DNA of 12,917 nucleotides from Treponema sp. (GCA_031275535.1 JAISOR010000107.1:1-12917), one strand, 5' to 3'; positions 5,469-12,917 are shown, numbered from the stretch's first letter. Translations and numbers: made by a program. Notes: generated by a model from the sequence alone, not told the origin.

Positions 5469-6011
5469 ATGGCTGCGGCGCTTGCGGAAAAGGCCGAACA
5501 GGGGATTTCGCCGGAAGAAGTTATCCGGCGGGTCGCCGTTCTAAAGCGCTTTCGGGAACTATTAAAGGCCCAACGGGACCGTTTTCGGGAATACCTGGAG
5601 GTTCTGGATAAGCAAAAGGATGTCATAGAGCAGGGCAAAGCGGAGGACCTTATCTCCCATGTCGAATTGGAAGAAAAGATCGTGGCGGATATTTTTTCCA
5701 TCCAGAAGGTCATCGATCCCCTGGAAGACATGTACCGGAGCTTCTATCCGGACGGCGCAGCCCATGGCGCAGCACGGCCCCAGGGTCCCGGCCTCCTGCG
5801 GGACGGTTCCGATGTTCCGGACCTCAAATCCGCGCTGGAGGGGCTTAAGCGGGAAGCGGTGATCCGGTCCGAAAGGAACAAGGAACTCCTCTCTAAACGG
5901 ATGGCGGAGCTTCGCTCGGAGATAAAAAGCCTCCGGGGAAATCCCTATGCGGCCCGGCGCTCGGTATACGGCGGGGAGGATTCGGCCTCGCTGATTGACA
6001 TAAAGGGATAA
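5469..6011 (+). CDS. flgN: FlgN-like flagellar chaperone
   Basis: This 180-residue protein is mostly alpha-helical and likely coiled coil. Charged helices span about 15-75 (RRVAVLKRFRELLKAQRDRFREYLEVLDKQ and on) and 118-155 (LKREAVIRSERNKELLSKRMAEL). FlgN proteins are cytoplasmic chaperones for the hook-filament junction proteins FlgK and FlgL, and share this helical shape with low sequence conservation. A Gly/Ala/Pro-rich stretch around 94-109 breaks the two helical halves. The ATG at 5469 follows a GGGGG run with short spacing, 8 bp after fliS, which implies co-expression. The call relies on spirochaetal flagellar context plus shape; a generic coiled-coil flagellar protein is the alternative. 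Confidence 0.72.
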   Translation: MAAALAEKAEQGISPEEVIRRVAVLKRFRELLKAQRDRFREYLEVLDKQKDVIEQGKAEDLISHVELEEKIVADIFSIQKVIDPLEDMYRSFYPDGAAHGAARPQGPGLLRDGSDVPDLKSALEGLKREAVIRSERNKELLSKRMAELRSEIKSLRGNPYAARRSVYGGEDSASLIDIKG

Positions 6012-6024
6012 GTAGGGCTGTAAT
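5995..6024 (+). promoter_or_regulatory. Internal promoter candidate for polA
   Basis: A perfect TTGACA (5995-6000) near the 3' end of the flgN-like gene is followed after 18 bp by TGTAAT (6019-6024, 5/6). The -10 ends eight bases before the GTG start of polA, so the transcript would have almost no leader. It would let polA, coaE and the SPOR gene be expressed apart from the flagellar promoter. Confidence 0.45.
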
Positions 6025-6042
6025 ACAGTACTGTGGTACCAC
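6018..6042. repeat. Nested palindromes at the polA start codon
   Basis: Three inverted repeats overlap here: CTGTA-A-TACAG (6018-6028), ACAGTACTGT (6025-6034) and GTGGTACCAC (6033-6042). The last two are perfect 10-bp palindromes, and the GTG start codon of polA lies in both. They could be protein-binding sites or RNA structure affecting translation. No recognised regulator site matches. Confidence 0.4.
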
Positions 6043-8990
6043 TACAAAATTCCAGTACAAAACCCCCGGCCGGCGGGCCCCCGGCGCCTCTCTACCTTAT
6101 AGACGCCTATGGGCTTATTTACCGGTCTTATTTTGCCTTTCTTAGCCGCCCCCTGCGGAATTCCCGGGGCCAAAACATCTCAGCCCTCTTCGGTTTTGCC
6201 CGGACCCTGATAAGCCTTTTGGATGAGGGCGCCCCCGGCGCGGACGGGGAGGGCAAGGTTCTTCCCACCCTTCAAAAACCCCTCCGGCTGGCGGCGGTTT
6301 TTGACTCCCCCACCCCCACGTTCCGGCACCGGCAATATCCCCAGTACAAGGCCACCCGGCAGAAGGCCCCGGAGGATCTCCACGCCCAGGTACCCCTGGT
6401 GGAAGAGACCCTACACGCCCTGGGCATCCCGATCCTGCGGGTTGACGGTTATGAGGCGGACGACATCATCGCCACCTTGGCAAAAAAATGCCGGGATCAG
6501 GGCCGCCAGTGCTATATCCTTTCCTCCGATAAGGATCTGCTCCAACTGGTGGGGGCCGGGACCTACCAGCTCCGGCCCATGAAGTCCTCCAAAACCGGGG
6601 CCCCCGGGTCCCCGGGCACGGAGGCCGGCCCCAGGGGAAACAGCCCCTATGAGCTGGTAGGCCCCGGGGAGGTAAAGGCCGAATGGGGGGTCCTCCCCGG
6701 CAAGGTCCTGGATCTCCTCTCCCTTATTGGGGATAGTTCCGACAATGTGCCCGGAGTTAAGGGGGTGGGAGAAAAAACCGCGGTCAAGCTCATGGCCCGT
6801 TACGGTTCCCTGGACGGGATCTATAAAAACCTGGCAGGGGTCGAAGGGGCGGTGGGAAAGAAGCTGGCGGAAGGCAAAGAAAGCGCCTACCTGGCCCAAT
6901 CTCTCATCGCCCTAAAATACGAGGTTCCCCTGGGAATCAAAGATATTGATGAACTTTCCGTAGAGGCCCTGGATCGTTCCGCGGGGGCGCGGGTCCTCCT
7001 TAGGGAGGGGATCCGCCAGAGCGCGGCCGCCCTGGACGGCGCCTCTGTGGAAAACGGCTCTGCTTTCGAGGCCCCAGCCGGCGGCCCTGCCGGCGGCCCT
7101 GCCGTCGGCCTTGCCGGCGGGGAAAAAGCTCCAACGGCCTTGCCGGAGGCCAGGCCGCCGGACCCGGCCCTTCTGGGGGCAGGAACCTACAGGACCATTC
7201 TGGAATTCTCCGAGCTGGAAAGCCTGCTCTCCCAGGCCCGGCGTTCGGGCCTTTTAGCCCTGGACTTTGAGACCGATTCCCTGGACGCCTGGAATGCCCG
7301 GCCCATCGGCCTGTCCCTGGCCCTGCGGCCCAGGGAAGCGGTCTATGTGCCGGTGGCGGCCCACCGGGGGATTGACGACGCCCACCCGGAGCCCGCCCCC
7401 TTTATCGATCCCGCCAAGGTCCGGGAGGCCCTGGCGCCCCTCCTGGCGGACCCGGCCATGACCATCGCCGCCCATAATGCCAAGTACGACTACAAAGTTT
7501 CCCGGGGCTGGGGACTGCCCCGGTGGGGCTGCAAAATTTGGGATACCATGGTCGCCGCCTGGGTGGATGACCCGGAACGGAACAACTACTCCCTGGATTC
7601 CCTGGCGGGCTTTCACTTTGGATACACCGCCCTGGCCTATAACGCCATAGTCCCCAAGGGCAGCGCCTTCGATGTGGTTTCCCTGGAAACCGCCACCCGC
7701 TATTCCGCGGAAGATGCGGACCTTACCCTGCGGATGAAACAATACCTGGAGGACCGGCTTAAAAAAACCGGTTCCCTGGGGCTTTTCCTGGATTTGGAGA
7801 TGCCCCTGCTCCCCATCCTGGCGGAAATGGAAGGGGCGGGGATAAAGATTGAACGGAAGATCCTCAAGGACTACGGGGTGGAGCTTCTGGAAGAGCTGAA
7901 CCAGATCCAGGAGGAAACCTATAAAACCGTGGGCCATGAATTCAACCTGGCCTCTACCAAACAGCTCCAGGAGGTACTCTTTACCGAGCGGAAGCTCCGG
8001 CCGGGGAAAAAAACCAAGACCGGTTATTCTACCGATGTGGCGGTCCTGGAAGAACTGGCCCAGGAGGACGCCGTGCCCGCCCTTATCCTGCGCCACCGGA
8101 CCCTGGCCAAGCTGAAATCCACCTATGTGGACACCCTGGCGGACCTGGAGGGGCCCGACGGCCGGCTCCATACCAACTTTATCCAGACCGGTACCGCCAC
8201 GGGGCGGCTTTCCAGCCGGGAACCCAACCTTCAGAATATCCCCATCCGGGATGAGGAGGGCCGCCGGATCCGGGAGGCCTTTGTCGCCGAGCCGGGGAAT
8301 CTGCTCATCTCCGCGGATTACAGCCAGATTGAGCTGGTGGTCCTGACCCATCTTTCCCAGGACGAAAACCTCATCGCCGCTTTCCGGGAAGGCAAGGATG
8401 TCCATGCCCGGACCGCGGCCCTCATCTTTGGAATAGACGAGGAGGAGGTCCGGCCCGATCAGCGGCGGATCGCCAAGACCATCAACTTTGGGGTCATGTA
8501 CGGCATGAGCGCCTTCCGGCTGGCCAATGAACTGAGGATAAGCCGCACCGATGCGGCATCTTTTATCGAGGCCTATTTCAGAACCTATGCGGGGATCCGC
8601 CGCTATATTGATGAACTCATCAAAAAGACCGAAGAAACCGGCTATGCCTCGACAATCCTGGGCCGCCGCCGGTATATTCCGGCCATCAACTCCCGGAACA
8701 AGACCGAGAAGGCCGCCGCCGAACGGGTGGCGGTAAACACCCCCATCCAGGGCTCTGCGGCGGATATAGTCAAAACCGCCATGCTGAATCTGGACAAGGC
8801 CCTGTGTTTTTCGGGGAGCCCCGCCCGGCTTCTCCTGCAGGTCCACGACGAGCTTATCCTGGAGGTCCCCAGGGCCCAGGCTCCGGCGGCAGTTAAGATG
8901 GTCCGGGAAGAAATGGAAAACGCCGTAAGCCTCACGGTGCCCCTCCGGGTCAGCGTGGAAACCGGCCGCCGCTGGGGCGATTTTCATTAG
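6033..8990 (+). CDS. polA: DNA polymerase I, with 5' nuclease, proofreading exonuclease and polymerase domains
   Basis: The 985-residue enzyme fills gaps and removes RNA primers in replication and repair. The 5' nuclease (about 20-330) keeps its acidic residues: Asp24 (LIDAYG), VFDS, YEADD, SSDKD and GDSSDN, plus a helix-hairpin-helix GVKGVGEKTA. A Gly/Pro insert lies near 190-205. The exonuclease (about 385-580) has an intact DEDDy set: Asp411, Glu413, Asp486, Tyr557, Asp561. The polymerase has motif A at Asp762, motif B RRIAKTINFGVMYG with Arg812, Lys815 and Phe819, and motif C VHDE with Asp939. Motif A reads IELVV instead of the usual IELR, so Val769 replaces E. coli Arg712. A repeat-derived linker AGGP lies at 349-364. 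GTG is the only common start codon between an in-frame stop at 6021 and the conserved domain; no Shine-Dalgarno sequence is seen. coaE follows after 12 bp. Confidence 0.98.
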   Translation: MVPLQNSSTKPPAGGPPAPLYLIDAYGLIYRSYFAFLSRPLRNSRGQNISALFGFARTLISLLDEGAPGADGEGKVLPTLQKPLRLAAVFDSPTPTFRHRQYPQYKATRQKAPEDLHAQVPLVEETLHALGIPILRVDGYEADDIIATLAKKCRDQGRQCYILSSDKDLLQLVGAGTYQLRPMKSSKTGAPGSPGTEAGPRGNSPYELVGPGEVKAEWGVLPGKVLDLLSLIGDSSDNVPGVKGVGEKTAVKLMARYGSLDGIYKNLAGVEGAVGKKLAEGKESAYLAQSLIALKYEVPLGIKDIDELSVEALDRSAGARVLLREGIRQSAAALDGASVENGSAFEAPAGGPAGGPAVGLAGGEKAPTALPEARPPDPALLGAGTYRTILEFSELESLLSQARRSGLLALDFETDSLDAWNARPIGLSLALRPREAVYVPVAAHRGIDDAHPEPAPFIDPAKVREALAPLLADPAMTIAAHNAKYDYKVSRGWGLPRWGCKIWDTMVAAWVDDPERNNYSLDSLAGFHFGYTALAYNAIVPKGSAFDVVSLETATRYSAEDADLTLRMKQYLEDRLKKTGSLGLFLDLEMPLLPILAEMEGAGIKIERKILKDYGVELLEELNQIQEETYKTVGHEFNLASTKQLQEVLFTERKLRPGKKTKTGYSTDVAVLEELAQEDAVPALILRHRTLAKLKSTYVDTLADLEGPDGRLHTNFIQTGTATGRLSSREPNLQNIPIRDEEGRRIREAFVAEPGNLLISADYSQIELVVLTHLSQDENLIAAFREGKDVHARTAALIFGIDEEEVRPDQRRIAKTINFGVMYGMSAFRLANELRISRTDAASFIEAYFRTYAGIRRYIDELIKKTEETGYASTILGRRRYIPAINSRNKTEKAAAERVAVNTPIQGSAADIVKTAMLNLDKALCFSGSPARLLLQVHDELILEVPRAQAPAAVKMVREEMENAVSLTVPLRVSVETGRRWGDFH
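7077..7124 (+). repeat. 12-bp tandem repeat inside polA encoding an Ala-Gly-Gly-Pro linker
   Basis: GCCGGCGGCCCT occurs twice exactly (7077-7088, 7089-7100), then as GCCGTCGGCCTT (7101-7112) and a partial fourth copy starting at 7113. The unit is in frame and encodes AGGP, AGGP, AVGL, AGGE at residues 349-364. It sits in the flexible link between the 5' nuclease and the Klenow-like part, so copy number could vary without harming activity. Confidence 0.8.
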
Positions 8991-9002
8991 GGGGTAAAAT
9001 CC

Positions 9003-9635
9003 ATGCCCCCATCGAAGGCAAAACGAAAAATCATCGGCCTTACGGGAACCTATTGTGCGGGAAAAAACTATATCGCCCGGCTTCTGGAAGCGCGGGGTTT
9101 TGATACGCTGGATGTGGACAAACTGGGACACCGGGTTATCGAGGCCGAAAGGGAGGCCATTCTTAAACGTTTCGGCAATTCCCTGCTGAGGCAGGACGGG
9201 ACCATAGACCGCCGGGCCCTGGGGCAGCGGGTCTTCGGGAAGCCCGGGGAACTGGCGGCCCTGCAAGAAATAGTCCATCCCGGGGCAAACCGTATGACCA
9301 GCGAATGGATCCGGGGGGGGGAAAGGCCGGGGGTAATCAATGCGGCGCTGCTCCACCGGTCCCCGGTCTTTGGGGACCTTGATTTTATCATCCTGGTCCG
9401 GGCGCCGGTCCTGACCCGGCTTTTCCGGGCCTGGAAACGGGACCGGCTTCCCCTGGGGCAGCTTATCCGGCGGTTCAGAAGCCAGAAAAAATTCATTTCT
9501 CAATATTTAAACGGAAAGGCCGATATTTATACCATAGATAACAGGGGATGTTTTGATTTTTGCGCGTCCCTGTACCGGCGGGGTTTGGAGAATCGGATAG
9601 ATGAGATTCTCTCCCTAAGGGGAATGGTTCTTTAA
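9003..9635 (+). CDS. coaE: Dephospho-CoA kinase
   Basis: The 210-residue cytoplasmic kinase catalyses the last step of coenzyme A synthesis, ATP-dependent phosphorylation of the 3' hydroxyl of dephospho-CoA. The P-loop starts at residue 12 (GLTGTYCAGKN), with Lys21 present. The family's Asp/His region appears as DVDKLGH (37-43). Further CoaE-like parts are FGKPGELAALQEIVHPG (74-90) and the VINAALLHRSPVFGDLDFIILV core (110-132). Oddly the P-loop ends GKN: Asn22 stands where Ser or Thr usually binds magnesium, and TYCA replaces the usual GIGS. The ATG at 9003 follows AGGGGG (8989-8994) that overlaps the polA stop, implying coupled expression. polA and coaE are neighbours in several bacterial groups, which supports the call despite sequence divergence. 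Confidence 0.87.
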   Translation: MPPSKAKRKIIGLTGTYCAGKNYIARLLEARGFDTLDVDKLGHRVIEAEREAILKRFGNSLLRQDGTIDRRALGQRVFGKPGELAALQEIVHPGANRMTSEWIRGGERPGVINAALLHRSPVFGDLDFIILVRAPVLTRLFRAWKRDRLPLGQLIRRFRSQKKFISQYLNGKADIYTIDNRGCFDFCASLYRRGLENRIDEILSLRGMVL

Positions 9636-9651
9636 TTCGGGGATAATTGAT

Positions 9652-10440
9652 ATGGAAAAGAAAAAATTACTGCTCGTGGCAGTTTCGGTGGGCGTTTTTC
9701 TCGTTATTGTTATAGGGGCTTCTATACTGATCTTTACGCCGAGGAACACCCTGCCCGGACCGGCTGAGGCTTCGATAGTAAAACCGCCTGTTCCGGCGGA
9801 AACGCCTGCCGCAAGGGCCCTTGAAAATCAGGCCCAAGAGCCCGTATCGGTGGACGCCGCGGATATGGTCAAGAATGCCGAAGACCTTCAGGGCCTGCAA
9901 ACCCCGCCGGCGGCCACGGCAATACAGGAAAATGTGTTCTATATTTATGGAGAAAACCCGAATCAGGCGGTAACCGTGGAAAGAACGGGGGATAGCGGCG
10001 CCCAACTGGTCATCGAGGTGCCCAAGCCGTCTACCGCGGCGGTCCCCGACGTGCCCGCGGCGCCCCTCAAACCCGCAAGCGTCGTTGCCGCCGTTCCGGC
10101 CCGGCGGGAAACCGCCCCTCCGGCAGCGGCCAGCCGGACCCCTCCGGCCGGCGCCGCCAAGCCCGCCCCCGCGCCGGCTCAAACAAAACTCTACGACGAT
10201 TATTGGGTGCAGACCGGCTCATTTTCAACCAAGGCCCGGGCGGATGGGGTCAAGGAGACCCTGGCATCCAAGGGAATCGGCTCGGTCATAGAAAACCGCG
10301 AGGTGGAGGGCAAAACCTTCTACCGGGTACGGGTCGGCCCCTATACCTCCAAAAACGAGGCGGATTACTGGCTCTCCCTTATCAGGTCCATCAACGGCTT
10401 TGAAGACAGCCAGGTCTGGAAGAGCCAGTCACGACGATAA
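9652..10440 (+). CDS. Membrane-anchored SPOR-domain protein
   Basis: This 262-residue protein has a short basic N-terminus (MEKKK), one membrane helix at about 6-28, a long Ala/Pro-rich periplasmic linker (about 30-180) and a C-terminal SPOR domain at about 184-258 (YWVQTGSFSTKARADGVKE, then FYRVRVGPYTSKNEADYWL). SPOR domains bind peptidoglycan stripped of stem peptides, typically at division sites, and the architecture resembles FtsN-like proteins. A role in cell division or wall remodelling is inferred; no further enzymatic domain is visible. The ATG at 9652 has GGGG at 9639-9642 upstream and starts 16 bp after coaE, so it is likely the last gene of the plus-strand cluster. Its final 12 bp overlap the end of the convergent lipoprotein gene. 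Confidence 0.88.
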   Translation: MEKKKLLLVAVSVGVFLVIVIGASILIFTPRNTLPGPAEASIVKPPVPAETPAARALENQAQEPVSVDAADMVKNAEDLQGLQTPPAATAIQENVFYIYGENPNQAVTVERTGDSGAQLVIEVPKPSTAAVPDVPAAPLKPASVVAAVPARRETAPPAAASRTPPAGAAKPAPAPAQTKLYDDYWVQTGSFSTKARADGVKETLASKGIGSVIENREVEGKTFYRVRVGPYTSKNEADYWLSLIRSINGFEDSQVWKSQSRR

Positions 10441-12156
10441 GGGGCGCGCCGGGACCCGGACAACTCCCGGCAGGGGCCTAAAGGACTTGAACGAAAAATA
10501 TTTAAAGGGATGAATATCCAGGGCATTGGGGAACCAGCCGTCCAATTCATTGGTATCTACGATGTTTAGGGCGGGACTGTAGAAAATAGGCAGTACGGTC
10601 CCCCGATCCAGGAGCAGCCTTTCCGCCTCCGCCAGGGTTTCCCAGCGTTTTTCCCCCTCTTCGAACATGGATTTTTCCATCAAGTCTTCATAATCGGTGT
10701 CATCGTACCGGGCATCGTTGAGGTTGGAATCCTTGCGCCACATATGCAGGAAGGTATAGGGGTCCGCAAAATCCCCGATCCAGGTCGAAAAGCCTACCCC
10801 GTAATCGTTGCGTTTTAGGGCCTCAAAATACTGCCCGTCGGGAACCACGTCGATTTTAACCGGCACCCCCAACTCTTCCATCCAGGTGGCGGCCATAAGG
10901 CCCCCAATCCGGGCGGCCTCCATGGACGGGGTAAGGCGGATCACCAACTCCGGCAGCCCCGCGCCTTCGGGATACCCCGCTTCGGCCAAAAGCCGTTTCG
11001 CCTCCCCCGGATCGCTAACATCCAGCCCTTCAATTTCAGGGTACCCCGGTATGGGGTAGATGAGGGTCTTGGCCGGAAGGTAATACCCCTCCCGGATCTG
11101 CTCCCAGGGCAAGACCAGGGAAAGGGCCCGCCGGACCCGGTAATCGTTCCAGGGCTTTTCCGCGGACCGGATAAAATAATAATGGGTTGCAAACATGGCG
11201 TTTACCGTGATGCCGCTGCGATCCGTCAGGGTTTCGAGATTCACCACCCCGGAAATCCACCGGGCCTCCCCGGAATTCCAAAGGGCCGACGCTTCGTCCC
11301 CGTCTTCGGTATACCGGAGGATGATCTTTTTTAAAGCCACCCGGGAAACATCCCAATAGACTTCATTCCTTGCCAGAACCATGCGCTCTTCTTCGTTTTC
11401 CACGATATAAAAGGGTCCGTTGGAGACCGGCGGCCGGGAGGACCAATCCTCCACGGCCAACATGGAGGGATGGATGGGGCTAAAGGAATGGTGGCAGAGC
11501 ATACTGGGGAAAAAAGAAGCGGGAGAGGTCAAACGCACCACCAGCGTTTTTTCACCCACGGCCTCAATGCCAACCCTGGCGGGGTCCGTCTGTCTTCCCA
11601 GCCGGTAATCCCGGGCGCCTTCTATAATATCAAAAAGGGATGAATAGGGAGATCCCCCGGCAGGGTCCAGCAGCGAAATCCAGGCGGAGCGGAAATCCTC
11701 CGCCCGCACAGGGTCGCCGTTCCAATACCGCGCCTGCTCCCGGATGGTAAAGGTCCATTGCCTTTTATCCTCCGAGGTCTTCCATTCACTGGCCAGCGCG
11801 GGAATGGGCTCCATGGTAAAGGGATGGTAGGAAAAAAGCCCCTCGTAGAGGGCGGTAAAAAGCTGGGCCTCGCTGGCGAGGTAGGACTTACGGAAATCCA
11901 GTTCCGGCTCCCCCTTGGAAACCGCCACCGTCAGCTCCTCCCGGTTCAGGACCTCCGGGCGGGTTTCGGCAAAATCGGGGCCGCCTTCCTCATTATCATC
12001 AAGGGGGCCTTTGCCGGGACCCTGATCCGCTATGGCAGGCGGGGCCTCCTCCGGGACGGCTGTTTTAGAACCGGAAAGGGAGGCGCAGGAAATGAGCCCC
12101 AGGATGAGGACCGGAAAAACCATCGATACCAAGGTCCTGTAAGCGGATCTTTTCAT
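10429..12156 (-). CDS. Family 5 extracellular solute-binding lipoprotein (OppA/DppA-like)
   Basis: The 575-residue protein starts with a lipoprotein signal: basic MKRSAYR, a hydrophobic core and the lipobox LISC with lipidation at Cys24. An acidic, Pro-rich spacer (about 30-70) precedes the SBP_bac_5 fold. Family features include ALYEGLFSYHPFTMEPIPALASEW, WTFTIREQARYWNGDPVRAEDF, SNGPFYIVE, NDYRVRRALSLVLPWEQI and DFADPYTFLHMW. Such proteins bind oligopeptides or related ligands and feed them to an Opp/Dpp ABC importer; the ligand is not readable. No permease or ATPase gene is present in the window, so it may use a remote importer or act as a sensor. The ATG at 12154-12156 has a GGGGAG Shine-Dalgarno sequence that touches the stop codon of the preceding gene, suggesting translational coupling. 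Confidence 0.93.
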   Translation of the reverse strand: MKRSAYRTLVSMVFPVLILGLISCASLSGSKTAVPEEAPPAIADQGPGKGPLDDNEEGGPDFAETRPEVLNREELTVAVSKGEPELDFRKSYLASEAQLFTALYEGLFSYHPFTMEPIPALASEWKTSEDKRQWTFTIREQARYWNGDPVRAEDFRSAWISLLDPAGGSPYSSLFDIIEGARDYRLGRQTDPARVGIEAVGEKTLVVRLTSPASFFPSMLCHHSFSPIHPSMLAVEDWSSRPPVSNGPFYIVENEEERMVLARNEVYWDVSRVALKKIILRYTEDGDEASALWNSGEARWISGVVNLETLTDRSGITVNAMFATHYYFIRSAEKPWNDYRVRRALSLVLPWEQIREGYYLPAKTLIYPIPGYPEIEGLDVSDPGEAKRLLAEAGYPEGAGLPELVIRLTPSMEAARIGGLMAATWMEELGVPVKIDVVPDGQYFEALKRNDYGVGFSTWIGDFADPYTFLHMWRKDSNLNDARYDDTDYEDLMEKSMFEEGEKRWETLAEAERLLLDRGTVLPIFYSPALNIVDTNELDGWFPNALDIHPFKYFSFKSFRPLPGVVRVPARPLSS

Positions 12157-12168
12157 ATAATTTCTCCC

Positions 12169-12917
12169 CTAGACCCCGGAATTAATACCCAGCCGTTTGA
12201 GTTGTTCTTCTTCTTCTTTCTGGGCGCTGAATTCATGGCGTCTCTGATTGGCCTTGACTATGGCGTTCTTTATGGTTGCCAGCTCCGGTTTTATCCCCTT
12301 AACCTTGTCCCGGTCTTCCCTGCCGGCCTGGGCCTTAAAGAATTCATCCAGCGCGGAGAGGATCTTATGCAGGGTCTGTACTTCCCGGATGTTTCTTTCC
12401 AGCAGCCCCAAAAGCTGCTTTTCGTCCATGGCCTCCAGCCTGGCCGCGGCGGCGCCCCGGGAACCCAGGGTCATAAGGATCCGGGCCTTATGTACCATAT
12501 CGCTGTGAAAATTATTAAAATTCACCTGCTCCTTGACAGGAATACCCTTGACCGGATCCAGATATTCAACTTCATAAATGACCGGCTCCGGTTCCTTTTT
12601 TATGATCTGCTGCATAAGCTGCCGCAGTTTATCCCAAAAGCCATTTTTCTGGCTTTCCAAAAGGATCTTATTCTCCTCCAGCTTGGGCTCAATTTCGACA
12701 AGGGCGGCCCCGGTGGAACCTATGGCATTGAGCCCTTCAATGAGGATCGCTTTAAATGAAACCGCGGGTTTAGCGATTACCGGTTTATTCTCGGGAATCG
12801 CAAGCTGTTTAAGTATGTTTTGCTGCAGGCCGGGCCCTGCCTTGGAATAATCTTCCTTAAGAATCTCTTCTACCAGGTCGGGATAAAAGGGTTTACCCGG
12901 CATAAGGGCGGCAAATT
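12169..12917 (-). CDS. Unrecognised protein, probably cut by the window edge
   Basis: I do not recognise this protein. An ATG lies at 12901-12903 (244 residues), but it has no Shine-Dalgarno sequence and the frame stays open to the window end, so the true start may lie outside. It looks soluble and mixed in structure: no signal peptide or membrane helix is evident. After an N-terminal helical stretch there is SFKAILIEGLNAIGSTGAALVEIEP (49-73), a charged helix, then a beta-like EPVIYEVEYLDPVKGIPVKEQVNFNNF segment (104-130) and a long charged C-terminal half that is likely coiled coil, ending EFSAQKEEEEQLKRLGINSGV. Its TAG stop at 12171-12169 abuts the Shine-Dalgarno sequence of the lipoprotein gene 12 bp downstream, so the two are probably one operon. 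No function is proposed. Confidence 0.75.
   Translation of the reverse strand, partial: FAALMPGKPFYPDLVEEILKEDYSKAGPGLQQNILKQLAIPENKPVIAKPAVSFKAILIEGLNAIGSTGAALVEIEPKLEENKILLESQKNGFWDKLRQLMQQIIKKEPEPVIYEVEYLDPVKGIPVKEQVNFNNFHSDMVHKARILMTLGSRGAAAARLEAMDEKQLLGLLERNIREVQTLHKILSALDEFFKAQAGREDRDKVKGIKPELATIKNAIVKANQRRHEFSAQKEEEEQLKRLGINSGV

Noticed and set aside
6033..6035. An alternative, more upstream polA start.
   Set aside because: An in-frame TAA at 6021-6023 leaves only three codons before the GTG, none a start codon.
7254..9503. A 749-codon open frame on the minus strand, antisense to polA and coaE.
   Set aside because: It is rich in Gly, Pro and Gln with no recognisable domain and lies opposite two clear enzymes. 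GC-rich codon bias leaves such frames open by chance.
11758..12759. A 333-codon plus-strand frame opposite the lipoprotein and the unknown protein.
   Set aside because: It spans two minus-strand genes and their junction, has no domain, and the minus-strand lipoprotein is certain.

Overview
The window reads as a chromosomal segment of a spirochaete, most likely a Treponema-like organism with a fairly GC-rich genome. This is inferred from a FliS / FlgN-like chaperone pair whose FliS N-terminus looks treponemal to me, directly followed by polA and coaE; from an odd CoaE P-loop; and from the overall protein character. Most genes are GC-rich with C/G-ending codons. Two stretches stand out as AT-rich: bases 1-136 and the island from about 4186 to 5013.

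Layout from left to right. Bases 1-136 are an AT-rich regulatory region. An AraC-family regulator follows (137-1036, +). Next is a probable two-gene operon: a YdhF-type aldo/keto reductase (1126-2046, +) and a DUF554 membrane protein (2073-2759, +), behind a promoter with the 19-bp spacer typical of MerR-family control. A convergent gap with two hairpins (2760-2883) separates these from an MFS transporter on the minus strand (2884-4116). Upstream of the transporter, also on the minus strand, is a low-GC Uma2-family (DUF820) nuclease-fold gene (4186-4773).

A 240-bp non-coding gap (4774-5013) separates the Uma2 gene from a long plus-strand cluster. The gap holds a G-quadruplex motif on the minus strand, a perfect sigma-28 type -10 box (GCCGATAA) and a 12-bp palindrome. 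The cluster is fliS (5014-5460), an flgN-like chaperone (5469-6011), polA (6033-8990), coaE (9003-9635) and a membrane-anchored SPOR-domain protein (9652-10440), with gaps of only 8 to 21 bp. It therefore joins late flagellar export chaperones to DNA repair, coenzyme A synthesis and a cell-envelope protein. A second promoter candidate just before polA may uncouple polA from the flagellar signal.

The right end is a convergent minus-strand pair: an unrecognised protein (12169 to the window edge, probably cut) and a family 5 (OppA-like) solute-binding lipoprotein (10429-12156). The lipoprotein's 3' end overlaps the SPOR gene by 12 bp.

I found no CRISPR array, insertion sequence, tRNA, rRNA or multi-gene defence system, and I do not claim a new system. 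The most useful observations are regulatory. Several genes lack a Shine-Dalgarno sequence and carry a -10-like hexamer 6-8 bp before the start codon, which suggests leaderless transcription. There is also the sigma-28 promoter before fliS, the MerR-like promoter, and unusual residues in conserved motifs of PolA and CoaE.
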